Shown here in pieces: positions 54,423 to 62,893 of a stretch of DNA of 64,000 nucleotides. Positions within the stretch are counted from its first letter, which is position 1. Each line of letters opens with the position of its first letter. The notes under the pieces were generated by a model. It saw nothing but the letters and a program-made list of their open reading frames with translations, was not told where the DNA came from and ran no database searches. This stretch comes from Cyclobacteriaceae bacterium. Lineage in GTDB: Bacteria; Bacteroidota; Bacteroidia; Cytophagales; Cyclobacteriaceae. Position numbers and translations under genes: made by a program. The stretch spans positions 62,001 through 126,000 of the forward strand of contig JAEUUJ010000018.1 of assembly GCA_016786495.1 (NCBI GenBank), given 5' to 3'.

Positions 54423-55580
54423 TTGAAAATTCTTCTGGCCGTGGAAACCCTCTACCCGGGCGGGGCAGAAATGTTCGTGCTCAGGCTGGCGTCAGCGCTG
54501 AGCGCGCGGCATGACGTTGTTTTATTTCGCGTTTATCCGGAAGCGTTTGATCAGGCACTTGTTGCGCGGCATCCGGGATCATTCCGGCATGCCTGGCCCG
54601 AAATACCGCTCGATATACTTTGGCGAAAGCTTGATCGCGTGATCAGGCTCGCTTCCATTGATTTTTCATTTCGGGAAGCTTGGGCCAAGCGGTCACTGAA
54701 ACGCCTCATCAAGGAAGTTAAACCGGATGTTATCCACAGCAACCAGGTAAAAGTTGATCACCTCATGGCCCGCGTTGTTCACGATGAAGCATTTGTGATT
54801 ACGTTGCATGGCGACTATAAAACGTTTGATGAGTTAACGGTTAAGAGTCGCAGAATCCTCAACTTTAACGGGAAGCTCAGGCAGATTGCTTTAAAGACAC
54901 CTGCCTTTGTGTATATCTCCGAAACACAACGCGCGTACATTCAATCGATAAATCTTGGATCAGTTTCGCTGACAAAAATCTATAACGGTTATCCGAAGTT
55001 GGATATCCTGCCAAACAACAGTGCTGTCTTTACTTTCGGGATGATTGCGCGCGGTGTGAAGGAAAAAGGTTGGCAGATCGCTATCGATGCGTTTTTGAAC
55101 GTGCATGAACAGTTTCCGCAGACGCGCTTGTTGCTGGCGGGAGACAGTGCATACCTGCAGGAGCTTCGTTCCACGTATGCATCAAATCCGGCTATCGCGT
55201 TCGCGGGACAAGTTTCAGATCCCATGCCATGGATCGCTCAACTCCATGTCGGTTTGTTGCCGAGTTATTATCCTTCCGAAAGCTTACCTACCTCGGTGAT
55301 GGAGTATCTACTGGCCGGAATTCCGGTTATTGCCAGCAATGCCGGTGAAATTGAGCATATGATCGCCACACCCGAAGGTCCGGCAGGCAAAACCTTCCGG
55401 ATTCAGCAAAACGGTTCGGATGCCGAAATGCTGGCCCGGGAAATGAAAAAATATCTTACCGACAGTCAACTGTATCAACAGCACTGTGCCCGCGCGCGCG
55501 AAGCTTTTAAGAAATTTGACATGCAAACCTGTGTGGAGGGATATGAAAAACTTTACCGTACCGAACTGAGCAAACAATGA
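54423..55580 (+). CDS. Glycosyltransferase family 4
   Basis: A 385-residue GT4 enzyme. I chose the TTG at 54423 because it yields the standard N-terminus MKILLAVETLYPGGAEMFV; an earlier TTG at 54393 would lie inside the divergent promoter element. The donor domain begins near FTFGMIARGVKEKGWQ at about residue 205. The sugar-nucleotide site is SYYPSESLPTSVMEYLLAGI with the EX7E-type glutamates near 290. It is cytoplasmic. It overlaps the following methyltransferase gene by four bases and opens the plus-strand run that continues to the right edge. Confidence 0.88.
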   Translation: MKILLAVETLYPGGAEMFVLRLASALSARHDVVLFRVYPEAFDQALVARHPGSFRHAWPEIPLDILWRKLDRVIRLASIDFSFREAWAKRSLKRLIKEVKPDVIHSNQVKVDHLMARVVHDEAFVITLHGDYKTFDELTVKSRRILNFNGKLRQIALKTPAFVYISETQRAYIQSINLGSVSLTKIYNGYPKLDILPNNSAVFTFGMIARGVKEKGWQIAIDAFLNVHEQFPQTRLLLAGDSAYLQELRSTYASNPAIAFAGQVSDPMPWIAQLHVGLLPSYYPSESLPTSVMEYLLAGIPVIASNAGEIEHMIATPEGPAGKTFRIQQNGSDAEMLAREMKKYLTDSQLYQQHCARAREAFKKFDMQTCVEGYEKLYRTELSKQ

Positions 55581-56299
55581 GCGTAAAACAAAGAATAAAA
55601 CAATTGGCGCTTTATCGCTGGGCAGTTGATACGCTGTATTCCGTTGTTATTAATCCCTACCGGGCGTGGCAAATTCGCAACCGGCATAAAAGCCTCTCCG
55701 GGGCAAATGAACAGGAAATTTTCAAAAGCATTTATGAATCTAACACGTGGGGCGATAGCGAATCGGCAAGCGGAACAGGTTCTTCGTTAAAAGCGACAGA
55801 TCATCTCCGCGTTCAATTACCGGCTCTCTTAAAAAAATATAACATCCACAGCATGCTGGATTTGCCGTCAGGTGATTTTAACTGGATGCGCTCAATAGAT
55901 CTTCAGAATATTCACTACACGGGTGCCGATATCGTTCCCGAAATTGTTGAACGTAATCAGGTGTATGCAGACGATCAACGGAAGTTTGTCGTTCTCAATC
56001 TCATTGAAGATGAGCTGCCGGCCAGTGATTTGATTTTGGTGCGCGACTGCCTGGTACACTTGCCGTTCGAGCAGGCGATGAGGGCCGTGCACAATATCAA
56101 GAAGAGTTCCGTTCAATACCTTCTGGCTACGCATTTTCCGGGTTCGAAAAATGAAGACATTCCGATGGGCCGATGGCGGCCACTTGATTTATGTGACCAG
56201 CCGTTTTTGTTTCCCGCACCGCTTGAAGTAATTTCGGAGAACCTCCCGGGCCGGTTTAAGAACAAAAGCCTTGCCCTTTGGCGGGTAAAAGATCTGTGA
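55577..56299 (+). CDS. SAM-dependent methyltransferase of the glycan cluster
   Basis: A 240-residue methyltransferase. The SAM motif is SMLDLPSGDFNWM near residue 95, with TGADIVPEIVERN carrying the ribose-binding acid near 115. LVRDCLVHLPFEQA near 155 is the post-I motif. An N-terminal helical stretch of about 60 residues may dock on a glycosyltransferase or membrane. Its place between glycosyltransferase and deacetylase genes suggests that it methylates a sugar. The start overlaps the previous stop by four bases. Confidence 0.82.
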   Translation: MSVKQRIKQLALYRWAVDTLYSVVINPYRAWQIRNRHKSLSGANEQEIFKSIYESNTWGDSESASGTGSSLKATDHLRVQLPALLKKYNIHSMLDLPSGDFNWMRSIDLQNIHYTGADIVPEIVERNQVYADDQRKFVVLNLIEDELPASDLILVRDCLVHLPFEQAMRAVHNIKKSSVQYLLATHFPGSKNEDIPMGRWRPLDLCDQPFLFPAPLEVISENLPGRFKNKSLALWRVKDL

Positions 56300-56300
56300 T

Positions 56301-57182
56301 ATGCGGTTTGCCATTCGCGATGACGATACAAATTTTTTCACATCTCCCGAAGAGATTGAATTCTGCTACCGGGAAACCTGGGATGTATGTCCGCCTTCTT
56401 TATCGGTAATCCCGTTTGTTCAGGGCAACTGGCGAAAGTGGCAGGATGAATTTTATGAAACCGGCAAAATAACCGATTGGGTATCGTGGGAAAAAGATGA
56501 CGAGGTACATCCAATCCATGAAAACCACAGACTCGTTGAGTTCTTGAAAGATAAAGTTGCGGAAGGAAAAATTGCGCTTACCATCCACGGAGTCAATCAC
56601 CGCAATAAGGACGAGCACCGGAAACCGCTCGCCAATAACCTGGTTCACTACGCAGAGTTTTATACCGATCAGGACCTGACCGCCAAACTCAGAGAAGGTA
56701 AAGCTTACCTCGAAGAAATTTTCGATCAGCCATTTACGGTTTTTACACCCCCTCAAAATGCAATCACCAAAACGGGATACAAAGCAATCGTGAATAACAA
56801 TCTCGGCCTCGTGGGCGGAGGGCTATCATTTTTATCGCGGCAAAAAACACTCCGCTGGCCCTGGGAATTGATGATGTGGAGTTTTTTCCGGGCAGAGAAC
56901 CGCAACCAGTATTATCCCTATGTAATTAACCTCGGGAGACGCAAGGAAATTATGGTGCACTTCCCGTTGCAGGAAGTCACGCATCTGGAAGATTTGATTA
57001 AAGCCTTCGATTTCGTTAAAGCAATGAATGGCGACTTCATTTTGTCAACACACTATCATGGTTTTCCGGTTCCGCACCGTACCTACAAAAAGAAAAACAT
57101 GAAATACGTGTATGACGAGTTTTTCGATTATGTAAGAAAGAGCGATGTTCAGTTCTGCTCGGTCAATCAAATGCTCTCGTAA
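56301..57182 (+). CDS. Polysaccharide deacetylase-like protein
   Basis: A 293-residue protein. MRFAIRDDDTNFF at the N-terminus matches the catalytic D-D motif of carbohydrate esterase 4-like or DUF2334 enzymes. ALTIHGVNHRNKDEH near residue 95 supplies the H-x3-H metal ligands. FTVFTPPQNAI near 150 is a further conserved block, and STHYHGFP near 250 a late histidine pair. No signal peptide is present, so it would act in the cytoplasm on nucleotide- or lipid-linked sugars. It starts one base after the methyltransferase stop. Confidence 0.8.
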   Translation: MRFAIRDDDTNFFTSPEEIEFCYRETWDVCPPSLSVIPFVQGNWRKWQDEFYETGKITDWVSWEKDDEVHPIHENHRLVEFLKDKVAEGKIALTIHGVNHRNKDEHRKPLANNLVHYAEFYTDQDLTAKLREGKAYLEEIFDQPFTVFTPPQNAITKTGYKAIVNNNLGLVGGGLSFLSRQKTLRWPWELMMWSFFRAENRNQYYPYVINLGRRKEIMVHFPLQEVTHLEDLIKAFDFVKAMNGDFILSTHYHGFPVPHRTYKKKNMKYVYDEFFDYVRKSDVQFCSVNQMLS

Positions 57183-57190
57183 ACCGAACT

Positions 57191-58357
57191 GTGATTTTAT
57201 TTATCTCATTTCAATCGCTTACCTCAACCAGTGCCGGGGGCACCGGAAAGATTGCGTATGAAGTGGCCCGGAATTTATCCGACAAAAAGCACCCGGTTAA
57301 GCTCATCGTATCGTCCAAAGGAAAGTTCACGACTACATTTCCGTCAGCACCGGTGAGTAGTTTATCACGATATTATCTTTTCCTGTTAAACAAATTCATT
57401 GCACCGTGGCTCAAACCGTATCAAAAGCGGCATCTTGAAGAGCGCATTTTTGACCTGTTCTGCAGCAGGCATATTCAACGTGGCCAGAAACTGGTTTTTA
57501 CAACCACGCCTTTTATCCCCCAGACATTAAAGAAGGCAAAACAACTGGGTATACCGGTGGTGTTTTTCCCCGGCACACCGGAGGAGAATCATATCGCTGA
57601 ACTTGTTACCCGTGAAGCCAGGCACTGGAACGTAGCCACGGAGGATGTGTACACGTATCAGCCACGACTCGCAGCGTACAATCAAGGAATGTCACCGATA
57701 GATTCTATTATTTGTCACTCGTCTGTTATTGAATCTACATACCGTAAACAGTGGACTGAAAAGAACTTTGTGTCCTGCCCGGGGCTGTTGAAACCGATCT
57801 CGCTTAACAACGAAGACGCGAATCAACCAACGTCCTTCACCATTTTATATGCTGCTCACACGGTGTGGTTGAAGGGTTTGCAGTATTTGCTAAAAGCCTG
57901 GAACGAACTTTCTATTGATGGTGAACTGCTGATTGTTGGCAGTATAGACCCAACGGTTCAACGCGTCATTGATCGTGAGTTTGGTTCCCTCAAAAATGTA
58001 ACGTTCACCGGAGCCGTTTCCGGGATTGATGCGTACGTGAAACGTTCAACCGTGCTGGTTTGTCCGAGTTTGATTGATGGCGGGCCGGTAACTGTGATGG
58101 AGGCAATGCGGTTCGGTGTTCCGTCTGTGATGACTGATGCATGCGGGGTAAAGGATTTCATCCGCGAAGGCGAGACCGGCTGGATAGCCGAAGCGGCTAA
58201 CGCAAACGAACTCGCAAGTCGAATAAAATGGTGTTACGACAACCGCGAGGCTACCCGACAGGTTGGGCGTGCAGCGCAATCCATGCTCAACCAATATGAT
58301 TTTATGGCTTTTATTGAAAATATTGCGTCAGAAACGCTTGCTTTGCGGAATCTATGA
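57191..58357 (+). CDS. Glycosyltransferase family 4
   Basis: A 388-residue GT4 enzyme from a GTG start, eight bases after the previous gene. The N-terminal domain begins ILFISFQSLTSTSAGGTGK, where the glycine-rich loop faces the acceptor. The donor domain contains LYAAHTVWLKGLQYLL near residue 220 and the nucleotide-sugar site PSLIDGGPVTVMEAMRFGVP near 295, including the EX7E glutamate. It is cytoplasmic. It overlaps the FkbM gene by four bases. The sugar is unknown. Confidence 0.88.
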   Translation: MILFISFQSLTSTSAGGTGKIAYEVARNLSDKKHPVKLIVSSKGKFTTTFPSAPVSSLSRYYLFLLNKFIAPWLKPYQKRHLEERIFDLFCSRHIQRGQKLVFTTTPFIPQTLKKAKQLGIPVVFFPGTPEENHIAELVTREARHWNVATEDVYTYQPRLAAYNQGMSPIDSIICHSSVIESTYRKQWTEKNFVSCPGLLKPISLNNEDANQPTSFTILYAAHTVWLKGLQYLLKAWNELSIDGELLIVGSIDPTVQRVIDREFGSLKNVTFTGAVSGIDAYVKRSTVLVCPSLIDGGPVTVMEAMRFGVPSVMTDACGVKDFIREGETGWIAEAANANELASRIKWCYDNREATRQVGRAAQSMLNQYDFMAFIENIASETLALRNL

Positions 58358-59121
58358 TGAGTAAACTCCGGGCACTTTATTTACTGGCTTTAAAAAAGCT
58401 CCTAGGTCACAAAGTAACCGTGTTAACGGTTATGAATGGCCCGTTGAAAAGCTATCGCTGGAAGTTCACCAGTCGCACGAACAACGAAATGATTCTCGGA
58501 ACGTGGGAACCCGAAATGCAGGATATTTTTTCGAGGTATATCAAACCCGGGCACGTTGTCTACGACCTGGGCGCTCATCAGGGATTTCTGACTGCGCTGG
58601 CCGGGAAACTGGTGGGCGAGAAAGGTAATGTTTATTCGTTCGAGCCTTTTCCATACAATTTTCAGTTTCTGAGCGAGAACATTAAGCTCAATAAGCCTCA
58701 GAACATTACGTTATTTCAGGCGGCCGTTTCCGATAAGGCCGGGACACTTGAATTTTCAAATTCGATTCACGACACCGCCAATACGTACTTGAAGCAGTCT
58801 CCGGAATTTAAAGAGAACCTACTGCAGGTGAAGGCAGTAAGCCTGGATGAGCTGATTGACAACAAAACAGTGCGACCCCCTGATTTTATCAAGATTGACG
58901 TGGAGGGTGCTGAATGGGATGTACTGCAAGGCTCACGCAAGTTATTTTCATCCCACAGTCCGGTTGTTTATCTTGAAACACACAACGTTCATAACGCGGG
59001 AGTAGATCAGCAGTGCCTTGATTGGTTACAGGCTCAGGGATACAAGGTCGCGGAGACCATTGCGATCAGGCCGAACCGTGAAATGTGTTCGTACGTGCTG
59101 ACGCGGGATCGAAATTCATAA
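58354..59121 (+). CDS. FkbM family methyltransferase
   Basis: A 255-residue SAM-dependent O-methyltransferase. The motif VVYDLGAHQGFLTAL near residue 67 binds SAM, followed by VYSFEPFPYNFQFLSENI near 92, the FkbM signature. PDFIKIDVEGAEWDVL near 170 is the second signature, with the acid that helps bind SAM or metal. FkbM enzymes methylate hydroxyls on sugars and polyketides; a glycan hydroxyl is the likely target here. It overlaps the preceding glycosyltransferase by four bases (ATGA). Confidence 0.92.
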   Translation: MMSKLRALYLLALKKLLGHKVTVLTVMNGPLKSYRWKFTSRTNNEMILGTWEPEMQDIFSRYIKPGHVVYDLGAHQGFLTALAGKLVGEKGNVYSFEPFPYNFQFLSENIKLNKPQNITLFQAAVSDKAGTLEFSNSIHDTANTYLKQSPEFKENLLQVKAVSLDELIDNKTVRPPDFIKIDVEGAEWDVLQGSRKLFSSHSPVVYLETHNVHNAGVDQQCLDWLQAQGYKVAETIAIRPNREMCSYVLTRDRNS

Positions 59122-59136
59122 TTAACGTTTTCATTT

Positions 59137-60576
59137 TTGGCTGACACGGTTAACCATGCTGCCGGCTTTCGCTGGACAATTATCGGGCAGGTTGTCGGGC
59201 AGGGCGCGTTGCTGGCGGGTTCTATTTTGTTAAGCCGCGCACTGGGTCCTTCCGATTTCGGTTTGTTCGCGATGGTGTCGGTGATCGGAAGCATATCCGG
59301 AATCATTGTAAGCTTCGGGGTTACGCATGCCATTGTCCAGCAACAAAAATTGAGTCAGCTACAGCTATCGTCATTGTTCTGGTTTAACCTGGCGCTCGGC
59401 ATTTTGTTCGCAGCACTCTTTTTTCTGGGCGCTCCGTTGTTGGCCGGATTTTACGATCAACCCGAACTGATTACGGTAAGTCGTTGGTATAGTATCGTTC
59501 CGCTACTCACCGCATTCACGAATGTACCTGCAGGCATTCTTACGCGTGATTTGAACTACAAGAGTCAGGCGGTTGCGGTGATCATCGCTGTCACGCTTTC
59601 CTACGCGATTAGTTTGTTCTCGGTGTTCCATGACGCAGGCGTGTTCGCCTTTGTGATTCAGGCTGCGTTGTATCAGGCACTCCTCGCAATTATCAGCTTC
59701 GTTTGGTCACGCTGGCTTCCGTCCCTTTCGTTCAGTGCGTCGTCCATCATTCCGGTAAAGAAATTTTCACTTCCCTTGTTGGGAAGTCAGGTAATTGATT
59801 TTTTGTTTTTTAATCTCGATGTATTGCTTGCCGGAAAGTTTTTGGGTAAGCGTGAGCTCGGGGTATACGGCCGCGCGAACGCGCTCGTCATGCTTCCCGC
59901 TAATAACGTAGGACAGTTGCTGGCTAAAAGCTTCTTTCCGATTTTCTCCGCGAATCAACAGCAACCCAAAGTTCTTACAGATTACTATTTGCGCTCCACA
60001 AAAGTGTTGCTCATGCTTGTGTTGCCTGCACTGGCGTTGCTGGCGTTTACCGCACACGATCTGATCTTGTTCTTGCTTGGCGATGCATGGCTTGAATCTG
60101 CGAATCTCGTGGTGTTGCTTGCCGGTCTGGGAATTTTTGGAGCCGTAAATACATTCAACGACTCACTCATCATATCACAAGGCAGGAGCAAGCTGTTGTT
60201 GAAAATCACGATTGCCGATAAGGCGATTCTGGCGATAAGCCTGTTTGTGGGATTAAAGCATGGTATTGCCGGGCTGGCGATCGCAAAAGTGTTTGCGGTA
60301 GTTCTGGCCTCGGTCCCGCGCGGATTCGTGGTGCTCCGGCTTACCAACATCAATTTCTTTGATTTTGTGAAGCGTTTTAATGCTGTGCTGGTTGCCCTTA
60401 TTGCCCTGATGTTGGCGGAACTTGGGCTGATCATGATTTCGGGCGCGTTGCCGTTATTTTTAAGACTTGTTGTGACAACCGTTCCGGCAGCCGGTGTTTA
60501 TGCGGCAATTTTGTTTCTCATGAAAGAACCCGCATTGGACGATTTAAAAAAGCTCTTCAGGTTTAATAAAAAATGA
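59137..60576 (+). CDS. Oligosaccharide flippase (Wzx-like, MOP superfamily)
   Basis: A 479-residue inner-membrane protein with about 13-14 helices, read from a TTG. The N-terminal GFRWTIIGQVVGQGALLAG and SRALGPSDFGLFAMVSVI match the polysaccharide biosynthesis (Wzx/RfbX) family. GVYGRANALVMLPANNVGQL near residue 245 is the conserved second half repeat. It should move a lipid-linked oligosaccharide across the inner membrane. It is the only flippase in the cluster. It overlaps the next glycosyltransferase gene by four bases. Confidence 0.9.
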   Translation: MADTVNHAAGFRWTIIGQVVGQGALLAGSILLSRALGPSDFGLFAMVSVIGSISGIIVSFGVTHAIVQQQKLSQLQLSSLFWFNLALGILFAALFFLGAPLLAGFYDQPELITVSRWYSIVPLLTAFTNVPAGILTRDLNYKSQAVAVIIAVTLSYAISLFSVFHDAGVFAFVIQAALYQALLAIISFVWSRWLPSLSFSASSIIPVKKFSLPLLGSQVIDFLFFNLDVLLAGKFLGKRELGVYGRANALVMLPANNVGQLLAKSFFPIFSANQQQPKVLTDYYLRSTKVLLMLVLPALALLAFTAHDLILFLLGDAWLESANLVVLLAGLGIFGAVNTFNDSLIISQGRSKLLLKITIADKAILAISLFVGLKHGIAGLAIAKVFAVVLASVPRGFVVLRLTNINFFDFVKRFNAVLVALIALMLAELGLIMISGALPLFLRLVVTTVPAAGVYAAILFLMKEPALDDLKKLFRFNKK

Positions 60577-61781
60577 AACGGAAGAAGATTTTAATGATTG
60601 CCCCTGATTTGGGTTATGGCGGTGCTGAAAAATCTTTTTCGCGTTGGGCTGATTTGTTTTCGGAAGAACATGATGTAACGCTCGTGGTATTCAACACTTC
60701 TTCCGAGAATGTTTATGTCGCAACCCACAAGCTGATCTCGTTACATGTTCCGGCAGGAAGAAACCCAATTTCCAAGATTTGGTTTTTTATTCAGCGGGTT
60801 GCACGGCTTCGAAAAATCAAAAAGCAACTTGTTCCCGATGTGGCGATCAGTTTCCTGGAAGGCGCGGATTACGTGAACGTACTTTCGAAAAAATCGGAGA
60901 AGGTTGTGCTGAGCATTCGTGGATCAAAACAGTTCGATTCAAACATCAGCGGTCTGCTGGGTTGGTTCCGGCACAACGTACTCATGCCTTATCTGTACAA
61001 TCGTGCCGACTTGATTACGGTGGTAAGTGAGGGCATCAAAACCGAGCTGCGGGAGTTTTATCACGTAAAACACGCTGTCCCTATTCAGGTTATTTATAAT
61101 TTTTATGATGGTTTAAATCTTATCGCGTTGGGCAGCGAGCCGCTCCCGGAAGAGTGGCAAAATTTTTTAACCAGTGCTGAAACGATGATTTGTGTGGGGC
61201 GCCTGGCCCGGCAGAAAAATTATCCGTTCATCATCCGGGTGTTCGCGAAAATGAAAGCGCTCCGACCCGGGCTTAAGTTGGTGATCTTGGGAAGCGGTGA
61301 ATTAGATTCGCTGATCTCGGTGGCCCGTAATTTGGGTTTGGCGACTTTTTCAAAAGGAGAAGAATTTTCAACGAACAACGACATTTACTTTGCCGGCATG
61401 GTTAAGAACCCGCATGCGTACGTTTCACGCGCCTCACTGTTTGTTCTTCCTTCCTTGTTTGAAGGATTCCCGAATGCGTTAGCCGAAGCCATGACCGTTG
61501 GAGCAGTATCCGCGGCAGCGAATTGCCCGTATGGCCCCGCTGAAATTTTTGACCATCCGATTCAGGAAATACGCGAACCGAAATTTCTGCCTGCCGGATT
61601 ATTGCTTCCGGCAAGTGAAGAAGGTGTGAAAGAGCAACTCGAATCGATGTGGGCAAAAGCTCTGGTGGAAGCACTGCAAAACGAGGCTTGGCGAAATCGT
61701 GCTGCCGGGCAGGCATCAAAGCGTATGGAGGAGTTTAATGTGCAGAAATTTAAATCAAGCTGGGGCGAAATGCTCAACTAA
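60573..61781 (+). CDS. Glycosyltransferase family 4
   Basis: A 402-residue GT4 enzyme with MIAPDLGYGGAEKSFSRW at the N-terminus and the donor-domain start ICVGRLARQKNYPFIIRVF near residue 207. The nucleotide-sugar site is LPSLFEGFPNALAEAMTVGA near 293, with both EX7E glutamates. The layout resembles the WabH/PglA group that adds sugars to lipid carriers. It is cytoplasmic. It overlaps the flippase by four bases and the next gene by one. Confidence 0.9.
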   Translation: MKRKKILMIAPDLGYGGAEKSFSRWADLFSEEHDVTLVVFNTSSENVYVATHKLISLHVPAGRNPISKIWFFIQRVARLRKIKKQLVPDVAISFLEGADYVNVLSKKSEKVVLSIRGSKQFDSNISGLLGWFRHNVLMPYLYNRADLITVVSEGIKTELREFYHVKHAVPIQVIYNFYDGLNLIALGSEPLPEEWQNFLTSAETMICVGRLARQKNYPFIIRVFAKMKALRPGLKLVILGSGELDSLISVARNLGLATFSKGEEFSTNNDIYFAGMVKNPHAYVSRASLFVLPSLFEGFPNALAEAMTVGAVSAAANCPYGPAEIFDHPIQEIREPKFLPAGLLLPASEEGVKEQLESMWAKALVEALQNEAWRNRAAGQASKRMEEFNVQKFKSSWGEMLN

Positions 61782-62893
61782 TGGCCGCGAAGAAGAACAT
61801 ATTGGTGATCGATAACTCAACCGGCTGGACGGGAGCCTTCAAATCGGTTGTAACAGTTGCTGAGCATCTGTCGGGATCTTATAATTTTCATTTTTGTATT
61901 CCAAAGCAGTCATCGAATAAGCAGATCCTTTCCGACAAACATATTCCGTTTGCTGAACTCAACTTCATTGAAGTCAGTAAGCGATTAACCGTACTCTTTT
62001 ATTTGCCGCAGCTCTTGCTCAATTCGTTGCGCATCAATGCGTATTGCAAAAGATTTGGCATTGAAGTAGTCCATGTAAATGACATCTATAATCTTACCGG
62101 TGTGGTTGTTAAGCTGCTCAATCGGAAAATAAAACTCATCCACCACATCCGGTTGCTGGAATCATCGTATGCCCGGTCGTTATATAAAGTCTGGATCCGA
62201 ATCATCGCCCGGCATGCCCATCATCTTGTAGCGGTATCGCAGGCTGCGCGGGCAGATGCTGGCCGGTATACGCAGAAGCCAGTTCAGGTCATCCATGATT
62301 GTATCAACGGCTCACCGGCTGTTCTTAGAAGAGGTGATTCCGGGCATGTCGTGTTTTTGTACCTCGCCAACTACATTCCCGGCAAGGGGCATGACGTTGC
62401 CATCAAAAGCTTTTCAACGGTGTTTCGTCAGAACGCAAGCATCCGGATGATTATGGCGGGTGGTGATTTGGGTGTTCCGGCCAACAAAGTTTATAAGAAA
62501 TCCCTTGCTGAGTTAATTTCGAAACTTGGACTTTCAGACGTAATCGAACTTCGTGGTTTTGAACCCGACATTCAAAAGGTTATGAGCGAGTGCGATGTGT
62601 TTTTAAACTTTTCGGCCTCCGAGTCTTTTTCCATGACCTGTCTGGAAGCAATCATGAACGGGAAGCCGGTAATTGCAACGGCCAGTGGTGGCCCAGCTGA
62701 AATTGTGAAGAACGACTACTGTGGTATTATCATTCCGGTAGGAGATATCCATGCGGCATCGGAAGCAATGTTACAATTGGCAACGGACTCGTATAAACGT
62801 GACTATTTTGGCGAAAATGCGGTACGGCAGGCAGGAGAGATGTTTAACCTCGAAATTGAAGCATCAAAGCTTTCGCGTTTGTACCATGCGTAG
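61781..62893 (+). CDS. Glycosyltransferase family 4
   Basis: A 370-residue GT4 enzyme. The N-terminus is ILVIDNSTGWTGAFKSVV. The donor domain begins VVFLYLANYIPGKGHDVAI near residue 190, and the nucleotide-sugar site is NFSASESFSMTCLEAIMNGK near 280, with EX7E glutamates. It starts on the last base of the upstream stop codon and its own stop overlaps the start of the secreted repeat protein by eight bases. It is the last transferase seen in the cluster. Confidence 0.9.
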   Translation: MAAKKNILVIDNSTGWTGAFKSVVTVAEHLSGSYNFHFCIPKQSSNKQILSDKHIPFAELNFIEVSKRLTVLFYLPQLLLNSLRINAYCKRFGIEVVHVNDIYNLTGVVVKLLNRKIKLIHHIRLLESSYARSLYKVWIRIIARHAHHLVAVSQAARADAGRYTQKPVQVIHDCINGSPAVLRRGDSGHVVFLYLANYIPGKGHDVAIKSFSTVFRQNASIRMIMAGGDLGVPANKVYKKSLAELISKLGLSDVIELRGFEPDIQKVMSECDVFLNFSASESFSMTCLEAIMNGKPVIATASGGPAEIVKNDYCGIIIPVGDIHAASEAMLQLATDSYKRDYFGENAVRQAGEMFNLEIEASKLSRLYHA